Positions 58,835 to 64,000 of a stretch of 64,000 nucleotides of DNA are shown in pieces. A program made the translations under genes and the position numbers. The stretch spans positions 5,248,700 through 5,312,699 of the forward strand of contig NZ_CP011382.1 in the NCBI RefSeq assembly GCF_000734895.2, given 5' to 3'. The DNA comes from Calothrix sp. 336/3 (GTDB lineage: Bacteria; Cyanobacteriota; Cyanobacteriia; Cyanobacteriales; Nostocaceae). The notes below the pieces were generated by a model. It saw only the letters and a program-made list of their open reading frames with translations. It was not told the DNA's origin and did no database searches. Position 1 is the stretch's first letter, and each line of letters starts with the position of its first letter.

Positions 58835-59950
58835 ATGTCTCGCTCTGGTTATACCTTACCTGTTTTTGCCACTGCTGCTGCTGTTGCTGCATTGCAATTA
58901 TTACGAGAGAAACAAACAATCAATTCCGTATCTATTGATTTAATTACACCACAATCCACCGTAGAAATTCCTGTTGAACAAGTAGCAATTATTGGCAGTT
59001 CAACAGCTTTAGGAATCACCCGCAGCGACCCTGGTGATAATTTTGACTTAACCCGTCACACACCAGTTTGGGCAATGGTGGAATTGGCAAAGGGGGAGGG
59101 GGAAACTGTCAAGATTCAAGGGGGAGAAGGAATCGGAAAAATTTTGAATCAGGATAATAAAGCTGCTATTTATAGTTATGCTCACAGCATATTACGAGAG
59201 AACCTAGAAAAATTTTTATTACCTGGCGAGCAGGTGACTGTTACTATTATTTTACCAGAGGGGCGATCGCTAGCTCAGAGAACATCAAATGCCGCTTTTG
59301 GGGTTGTGGAAGGACTTTCTTTGCTCGGAACCACTGGAATTTCCCAACCTTTGACAGCACCAGGGCAATTAGCAGAGTTTCGCAGCGAATTACAACAAAA
59401 AGCCCGTGAGTTTGATTGTTTAGTATTTTGTATTGGGGAAAATGGTAGAGATTTAGCCCAAAATATGGGAATAAACCCCCTACAAATTGTCAAAACAGCC
59501 AACTGGTTAGGAGCAATGTTGGTAGAAGCAGCTTTACAAGATGTAAAAGAAATTCTATTGTTTGGTTATCACGGTAAATTACTTAAACTTGCAGGGGGAA
59601 TATTTCATACCCATCATCATTTAGCCGATGGACGACGAGAAATTTTGACTGCCCATTGTGCTCGTCTCGGTTTACCCATAGAGGATATACAGGTTGTTTT
59701 CCATAGTCCCACAGCCGAAGCTGCACTCCAACACCTGCGCTCCTTAGATGCCCATCTTAATACTAATTGGGTGGAAAAAATTTATACAGCGATCGCCCAA
59801 GAAATTGATACCCGCAGTCAGGAATATATCAAAAATCACATCGATAGTATGGATTCTCTCCCTGTAATTGGCTCTTTGATGTTTGACCGCGATCGTCAAG
59901 TTATTGTGAAAAGTCAATTAGCTTGTTTCCTAATCGCAAATTTATGTTAA
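58835..59950 (+). CDS. cbiD: Cobalt-precorrin-5B (C1)-methyltransferase CbiD
   Basis: CbiD methylates C1 of the corrin ring in the anaerobic (early cobalt) route to cobamides. From the ATG at 58835 (MSRSGYTLPVFATAAAVAAL, 371 residues) it shows AVAALQLLREKQTINSVSID, GSSTALGITRSDPGDNFDLT, and a C-terminal part with ILLFGYHGKLLKLAGGIFHT and THHHLADGRRE. A TTG 19 codons upstream (58778) is in frame but less likely. Its presence with the CobT-like gene at 22326 shows that the organism makes its own corrinoid. It is followed by guaA after 319 bases. Confidence 0.92.
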   Translation: MSRSGYTLPVFATAAAVAALQLLREKQTINSVSIDLITPQSTVEIPVEQVAIIGSSTALGITRSDPGDNFDLTRHTPVWAMVELAKGEGETVKIQGGEGIGKILNQDNKAAIYSYAHSILRENLEKFLLPGEQVTVTIILPEGRSLAQRTSNAAFGVVEGLSLLGTTGISQPLTAPGQLAEFRSELQQKAREFDCLVFCIGENGRDLAQNMGINPLQIVKTANWLGAMLVEAALQDVKEILLFGYHGKLLKLAGGIFHTHHHLADGRREILTAHCARLGLPIEDIQVVFHSPTAEAALQHLRSLDAHLNTNWVEKIYTAIAQEIDTRSQEYIKNHIDSMDSLPVIGSLMFDRDRQVIVKSQLACFLIANLC

Positions 59951-60269
59951 CTTATTATGAATAATCATAAGAAAGCCCCATAAATAGCGATTTCAACCTC
60001 CAATCTAGGGTATTTTTATTCTTCTAATACCTAATACTCATAGGCACGATGGGCTAATGTCTGCTGAGTGAATTTGTGTCTGATTGACTTATTTGTAAAT
60101 CGATTTGAGATTTTGGACTATATATCTCGTCAAAACGGGAAAATATGACCAAATTTTGACATTTCTGCTATCCCAACACTGATCCAAATCTATGGGTCAG
60201 TCTTCAGCATCCAACTCCTTCTGAGACCACAAAAATTTTTCCCTTAATTTATCTCACACTCTTCCTCGT
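59951..60269. other. 319-base intergenic region upstream of guaA
   Basis: CTGATCC (60179-60185) can pair with GGGTCAG (60194-60200) through seven pairs, including one G-T wobble. It would form a stem-loop about 70 bases before the guaA start. A weaker TTATGA/TCATAA hairpin follows the cbiD stop. No known riboswitch consensus was recognised. Confidence 0.4.
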
Positions 60270-61892
60270 ATGAATACAGCGGTGACTCTACCAACTCAGG
60301 AATTGTCTCATGTTTCTGAATCCTTGGGAAAACTGAATCGGCAAATGATTGCTATTCTCGACTTCGGTTCTCAGTATTCTGAACTGATTGCTCGACGCAT
60401 TCGTGAAACTCAAGTTTACTCGGAAGTTCTTTCCTATCGCACCACAGCCGAGGCATTACGTCAACTCAATCCCAAAGGAATTATTCTTTCTGGTGGTCCG
60501 AGTTCGGTGTATGATCAGCGTGCGCCCCACTGTGACCCGGAAATTTGGCACTTAGGGATTCCTATTCTCGGTGTTTGTTATGGTATGCAGTTGATGGTAA
60601 ATCAACTTGGTGGGGAAGTTGCCAAAGCCGAGCGCGGTGAATATGGTAAGGCTTCTTTGTATATTGATGATCCCACAGATTTGTTAACCAATGTGGAAGA
60701 TGGCACAACCATGTGGATGAGTCATGGTGACTCGGTGAAACAAATGCCATCGGGTTTTGAATTACTTGCCCATACAGAGAATACACCCTGTGCAGCGATC
60801 GCCGACCATGAGAGGAAACTTTACGGTGTACAATTCCACCCAGAGGTAGTCCATTCCATTGGTGGTTTGCCATTAATTAGAAACTTTGTTTACCATATTT
60901 GCAAATGTGAACCAACTTGGACAACGGCTGCATTTGTGGAAGAATCCGTGCGGGAAATTCGTGCCAGAGTGGGTGACAAGCGTGTATTATTAGCACTTTC
61001 TGGTGGTGTAGATTCCTCTACCTTGGCATTTCTACTCTATAAAGCTATCGGAGATCAATTAACTTGTATGTTTATTGATCAAGGTTTCATGCGGAAGTAT
61101 GAACCAGAAAGATTAGTTAAGCTCTTCCGAGAAGAATTTCATATTCCTGTGGAGTATGTAAATGCGCGCGATCGCTTCATCAATGCACTAGCTGGAGTCA
61201 CCGACCCTGAGGAGAAACGCCGTATCATCGGACACGAGTTTATCCGAGTATTTGAGGAGGAATCAAGAAGGTTAGGACCCTTTGATTATCTAGCTCAGGG
61301 CACTTTATACCCCGATGTCATTGAGTCGGCTGATACCAATGTAGACCCCCAAACTGGGGAACGGGTAGCGGTGAAAATCAAGAGTCACCACAACGTCGGA
61401 GGATTACCCAAAGACCTGAGATTTAAGTTAGTCGAACCTCTGCGGAAGTTATTTAAAGATGAAGTTCGCAAAGTCGGACGTAACATCGGTTTACCAGAGG
61501 AAATTGTCCAACGTCATCCCTTCCCAGGTCCCGGTTTGGCTATCCGTATTCTCGGTGAAGTTACCGCCGAAAGGTTAAATATTTTACGTGATGCAGACTT
61601 GATTGTGCGTCAGGAAATTAACCGTAACGGTTTGTATCATGACTGCTGGCAAGCTTTTGCAGTTCTCCTTCCCATCCGTAGCGTTGGTGTTATGGGCGAC
61701 CAGAGAACCTATGCCTATCCGATTGTACTGCGGATTGTCACCAGCGAAGATGGAATGACTGCCGATTGGGCAAGACTACCCTATGATGTTCTGGAAGAGA
61801 TTTCTAACCGGATTGTCAATGAAGTTAAGGGTGTCAACCGTGTGGTGTATGATATCACCTCTAAACCACCTGGAACCATTGAGTGGGAATGA
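60270..61892 (+). CDS. guaA: GMP synthase (glutamine-hydrolysing)
   Basis: The enzyme converts XMP to GMP with glutamine and ATP. In 540 residues, the class I glutamine amidotransferase domain carries Cys103 (GVCYGMQLM), His190 and Glu192 (GVQFHPEVVHS). The ATP pyrophosphatase loop is SGGVDSS at 244-250. The dimerisation/XMP part includes HHNVGGLPKDLRFKLVEPLR, RHPFPGPGLAIRILGEV and the C-terminus YDITSKPPGTIEWE. The first 25 residues are an extension relative to E. coli. The ATG at 60270 is supported by the frame, but a later Met (MIAILDFGSQY) is a possible start. Confidence 0.97.
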   Translation: MNTAVTLPTQELSHVSESLGKLNRQMIAILDFGSQYSELIARRIRETQVYSEVLSYRTTAEALRQLNPKGIILSGGPSSVYDQRAPHCDPEIWHLGIPILGVCYGMQLMVNQLGGEVAKAERGEYGKASLYIDDPTDLLTNVEDGTTMWMSHGDSVKQMPSGFELLAHTENTPCAAIADHERKLYGVQFHPEVVHSIGGLPLIRNFVYHICKCEPTWTTAAFVEESVREIRARVGDKRVLLALSGGVDSSTLAFLLYKAIGDQLTCMFIDQGFMRKYEPERLVKLFREEFHIPVEYVNARDRFINALAGVTDPEEKRRIIGHEFIRVFEEESRRLGPFDYLAQGTLYPDVIESADTNVDPQTGERVAVKIKSHHNVGGLPKDLRFKLVEPLRKLFKDEVRKVGRNIGLPEEIVQRHPFPGPGLAIRILGEVTAERLNILRDADLIVRQEINRNGLYHDCWQAFAVLLPIRSVGVMGDQRTYAYPIVLRIVTSEDGMTADWARLPYDVLEEISNRIVNEVKGVNRVVYDITSKPPGTIEWE

Positions 61893-62034
61893 TTTGAGGG
61901 TATGGTGGGAGCATCGTCATAACCATGATTTTTTAATTTCGGGTTGCAAAACTCCGGTTTATGACTCTCCCAACCCTATCAAAATATGTAACAATGTTCT
62001 TAACAAATAGTTACATTTAAGGAATCACCCAGCA

Positions 62035-62256
62035 ATGAATATATTGATAGCAGTGGCAGCAAAGGGTAGTTACCAATGGTATCTGCAATCTTCCCTAGTA
62101 TTATTGATTATTGGTGGATTTGTTGCTGCCACAGTCATCGGTTCCATTGCATGGTACAGTTCTAAGCGCCCCGCAGGTTGGGAAAGTGCTGAAACTCCTA
62201 CTTGGGTGACAAAGATGAATATTAAAGGTGATAGAAAAGATTTTCCCCAAAGCTAG
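62035..62256 (+). CDS. Small membrane protein, probably Psb35-like (photosystem II assembly)
   Basis: The 73-residue protein has one membrane helix (about 17-40, LQSSLVLLIIGGFVAATVIG) followed by SIAWYSSKRPAGWESAETPT and a polar tail. The GFVAA-IGS-AWY-SKRP-GWE pattern is what I recall for Psb35, a cyanobacterial protein that stabilises the CP47 assembly module of photosystem II. This is from memory and not tested by search. It follows guaA by 142 bases on the same strand and ends in a HIP1-containing terminator. The N-terminal sequence MNILIAVAAKGSYQWY shows no cleavable signal. Confidence 0.55.
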   Translation: MNILIAVAAKGSYQWYLQSSLVLLIIGGFVAATVIGSIAWYSSKRPAGWESAETPTWVTKMNIKGDRKDFPQS

Positions 62257-62588
62257 ATATAGAGCATATCTGATGGGAGTTAGAGATCAGAATCAATAAA
62301 ATGATTTATCTCGGTGATGAGATGCGGTAGATGCGCGATCGCGCATCTTTTTTATGGCAGCAAATATTTTCACAGATATTATACTAATTCACAAAAATAC
62401 TGATATAGATATCAGGGTGTAATGCTGACATCCCAATTAATCACTTGTATCACAAACCCAGTAAAACGGGATTAGGTGCTTATAATTACCTTGAGTTAGT
62501 TTGACTTGTAAGCTAAAAGTCAGGCTAATAAATTTGGGACTTAAGTAACTACAAGTCTTATATTATCTAGAAAAATGGTGTGAGAAAT
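62257..62588. other. 332-base region between the Psb35-like and solute-binding genes
   Basis: Apart from the terminator at 62329-62353 and the promoter expected for the solute-binding protein gene, nothing recognisable is present. The region after 62360 is AT-rich. Confidence 0.4.
62329..62353 (+). terminator. Terminator built on a HIP1 palindrome
   Basis: AGATGCGCGATCGCGCATCT (62329-62348) is a 20-base perfect palindrome containing HIP1 GCGATCGC (62335-62342) and followed by T to 62353. It can fold to an 8-bp stem with a GATC loop and T-tail, an intrinsic terminator for the Psb35-like gene. Confidence 0.8.
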
Positions 62589-63500
62589 ATGAACATTCGT
62601 CAGAAAATTGCAACATTGGCAACTGTTAGTCTATGTATTACCAATACCGCACCCAGTCTCGCTGCGGAAACAGTCATGCAGAAGATTTCCCGTACAGGTG
62701 TACTCACCGCAGGTACAAGTAAGGATGCAATTCCTTTTGCCTATGCAGATAATCAGGGTAAGCTGACTGGTTACTCCATAGATATGCTGAATTTAATCAA
62801 GGAACAGTTAGAAAAGGAATTAGGTAAAAAAATTCAGTTAAAGTTAATTGCCCTCTCTCCAGCAGAGCGTATCCCAAAAATCACCAGTCGGCAAGTCGAT
62901 ATTGTTTGTGACTCCAGTAGTTTTACCTGGGAGCGAGATAAAAAAGTTGATTTTTCCCTCAGCTATGGGGCAACTGGTACGCAATTATTAGTGAAAAAGG
63001 GCAGTAATTTGGGAGATGCTGCTTCCTTAGTAGGTAAGCGAGTTGCTGTTTTGAAAGATACAACTAACGAATTAGCAATTAAAAGAGCGCAACCGAAGGC
63101 ACAATTAATTTATGTGAAAAATCGTGCCGAGGGATATACAGCACTGCAACAAAATAAAATTGATGCCTTTGCTTCTGATAGTATTTTGTTAGAAGGGTGG
63201 CTAGGAACGGTGAAAAATCGTGATGCTTTTCAAGTAGTGCCAGATCGTCCCTACTCTCGTGAGGGTATTGCTTGTATGGTTCCAGAGAATAATTCTAAAT
63301 TTTTAGATAGTGTTAATCTTACCCTCTACAAGTTTATGCAAGGTTTTGTTTCTGAGAAAAGCAAAAATGTTGCTATTTTTGACAAGTGGTTTGGCGCGAA
63401 TGGCGTTGTATTTTTAAATAAAGATTTGCGAGATTTGGCGATAGAAACTATGCAACTAGTCATAGAGTTACGGGAAGAATTCCCCAAAAACCAACTTTAA
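62589..63500 (+). CDS. Amino-acid-type extracellular solute-binding protein (family 3)
   Basis: From the ATG at 62589 (MNIRQKIATLATVSLCITNT, 303 residues) the protein has a signal peptide with a likely cleavage site after APSLA-A near residue 26. It is followed by the family 3 binding fold: GVLTAGTSKDAIPFAYADNQ, GKLTGYSIDMLNLIKEQLEK, VDIVCDSSSFTWERDKKVDF (anchor Asp and Arg for an amino acid), GATGTQLLVKKGSNL and DAFASDSILLEGW. A GTG at 62580 is an in-frame alternative. Amino acids such as glutamate or related compounds are the usual ligands. No permease or ATPase gene is adjacent. It lies in the periplasm. Confidence 0.88.
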   Translation: MNIRQKIATLATVSLCITNTAPSLAAETVMQKISRTGVLTAGTSKDAIPFAYADNQGKLTGYSIDMLNLIKEQLEKELGKKIQLKLIALSPAERIPKITSRQVDIVCDSSSFTWERDKKVDFSLSYGATGTQLLVKKGSNLGDAASLVGKRVAVLKDTTNELAIKRAQPKAQLIYVKNRAEGYTALQQNKIDAFASDSILLEGWLGTVKNRDAFQVVPDRPYSREGIACMVPENNSKFLDSVNLTLYKFMQGFVSEKSKNVAIFDKWFGANGVVFLNKDLRDLAIETMQLVIELREEFPKNQL

Positions 63501-63596
63501 CAGTTACCAATTATTAAGTAAGTCGGTGAGAATAAACCTAACTATGTAACAGAATGTAAAATCGGCATAACCCTTGGGATTGCTTCATGTCACTGA

Positions 63597-63625
63597 GTCG
63601 CAAAGCGACACGCTACGCGAACGTT
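63597..63625. repeat. Dispersed hairpin repeat with ACGCTACGCGAACG tail
   Basis: GTCGC (63597-63601) pairs with GCGAC (63605-63609) around AAA, and the conserved tail ACGCTACGCGAACG follows. A related element at 33144-33170 has a different hairpin and AGCTAACGCGAACG. Such elements are common in intergenic DNA of filamentous cyanobacteria. Confidence 0.6.
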
Positions 63626-63753
63626 TCATTCGCAATGACATAGCGTGAATTATTTAAACCGTTCTACTTAATTGGTGTGTTTCAGTCACTGACAACTGTT
63701 GACTGTTCACTGATTTAACTATCCCAATCTTCAATTATTTGTCAAAACCAACA

Positions 63754-63783
63754 CCCCGACTTTTCCATCAAATCGGGGTTTTT
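63754..63783 (+). terminator. Rho-independent terminator downstream of the solute-binding gene
   Basis: CCCCGA (63754-63759) pairs with TCGGGG (63773-63778) over a 13-base loop and is followed by five T. It lies 254 bases after the binding-protein stop, so it ends a long 3' UTR or a separate short transcript. Confidence 0.7.
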
Positions 63784-63911
63784 ATCTAAAAAATAAGTAA
63801 TTTTACTGGAAAATCATATCTTAAAGTATCTTGGCAAACAGTTATTTGCCCCTACTCATTGGGCAAGGCTTGGTGCTAGTTTAGTGTTGTATATATGACA
63901 TATGCCCAACT

Positions 63912-64000
63912 ATGTGGAAATTAGTCTCAGCAGCCTTAGTTAGTACCTCGATTTTATTGAATATAAACCCTACATTACCTGCTTTTGCAGGAACTTGTGC
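63912..64000 (+). CDS. Start of an exported protein, partial
   Basis: The frame runs off the window end. The first 29 residues read MWKLVSAALVSTSILLNINP then TLPAFAGTC: a short positively charged start, a hydrophobic core and a probable signal peptidase cleavage site after PAFA. The product is thus probably periplasmic or secreted. A cysteine follows closely after the site, but no lipobox is seen. The family cannot be told from this fragment. Confidence 0.55.
   Translation, partial: MWKLVSAALVSTSILLNINPTLPAFAGTC

Larger units (their letters stand above)
63501..63911. other. 411-base intergenic region with a dispersed repeat and a terminator
   Basis: The hairpin GTCGC-AAA-GCGAC (63597-63609) followed by ACGCTACGCGAACG matches the layout of the element at 33144. 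Further on are a terminator (63754-63783) and the start of the next gene. No gene lies in the gap. Confidence 0.5.

Noticed and set aside
1..64000. tRNA, rRNA, transposase, integrase and prophage genes
   Set aside because: Gaps were read for T-loop (GTTCRANNC) patterns and structural signatures and frames for transposase/integrase motifs. None was convincing, though short tRNAs cannot be excluded by eye.

Overview
The window is chromosomal DNA from a cyanobacterium, most likely a filamentous, heterocyst-forming type (Nostocales). The photosystem II genes psbH and psbN, the cyanobacterial gshA, the clock-input protein LdpA, the plastid-related Ycf45 ATPase and the CobT-like/DUF2232 pair fix the phylum. 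The very frequent HIP1 octamer (GCGATCGC), several heptamer tandem repeats (STRRs) and a likely PatD-like protein point to Nostocales. No rRNA, tRNA, CRISPR array, transposase, integrase or phage gene was seen. The gene content looks like ordinary core chromosome, with one restriction-modification cassette and a few lineage-specific large proteins.

Layout. 1-2.5 kb: tail of an RNA-binding protein gene, two rpsU copies and MltA. 2.6-4.4 kb: pth, tatA, psbH, with psbN divergent. 4.4-13.2 kb: GH38 alpha-mannosidase, an unknown protein, a beta-helix/SLH protein and recG. 13.4-20.2 kb: an unknown protein, the rpsB-tsf operon, a glycosyltransferase, a long gene-free gap and an acidic unknown protein. 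20.2-25.3 kb: a Tat-type solute-binding lipoprotein, the CobT-like/DUF2232 pair and a Crp-type regulator. 25.8-29.9 kb: a 1336-residue protein with an Hsp70/actin-type ATPase domain and a 26-residue internal repeat. 30-36 kb: PatD-like, RSH (ppGpp), Ycf45-like and LdpA. 36-41.7 kb: two receiver/c-di-GMP proteins, a MOSC protein and signal peptidase I. 42-46.8 kb: dihydroorotase, a DpnII-type GATC restriction-modification pair and a sugar-nucleotide pyrophosphorylase. 47-54.8 kb: ScpA, an AI-2E family membrane protein, PdxH, a PEP-mutase family enzyme, an AbrB-type membrane protein, small membrane proteins and an amidase. 55-64 kb: an SGNH hydrolase, cyanobacterial GshA, CbiD, GuaA, a Psb35-like protein, an amino-acid-type binding protein and the start of an exported protein.

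Shared themes. Translation: rpsU x2, rpsB, tsf, pth. Photosystem II: psbH, psbN, psb35-like. Corrinoid metabolism: CobT-like, CbiD. Signalling: ppGpp, c-di-GMP, probably cAMP through the Crp protein, and circadian input through LdpA. Envelope: MltA, amidase, SLH protein, signal peptidase, TatA. The features most worth a second look are the Hsp70-like giant protein, the GATC-specific R-M pair in a genome full of GATC-containing HIP1 sites, the dihydroorotase whose usual HxH metal motif reads QVH, the pair of paralogous c-di-GMP regulators, and the envelope proteins with no visible export signal.
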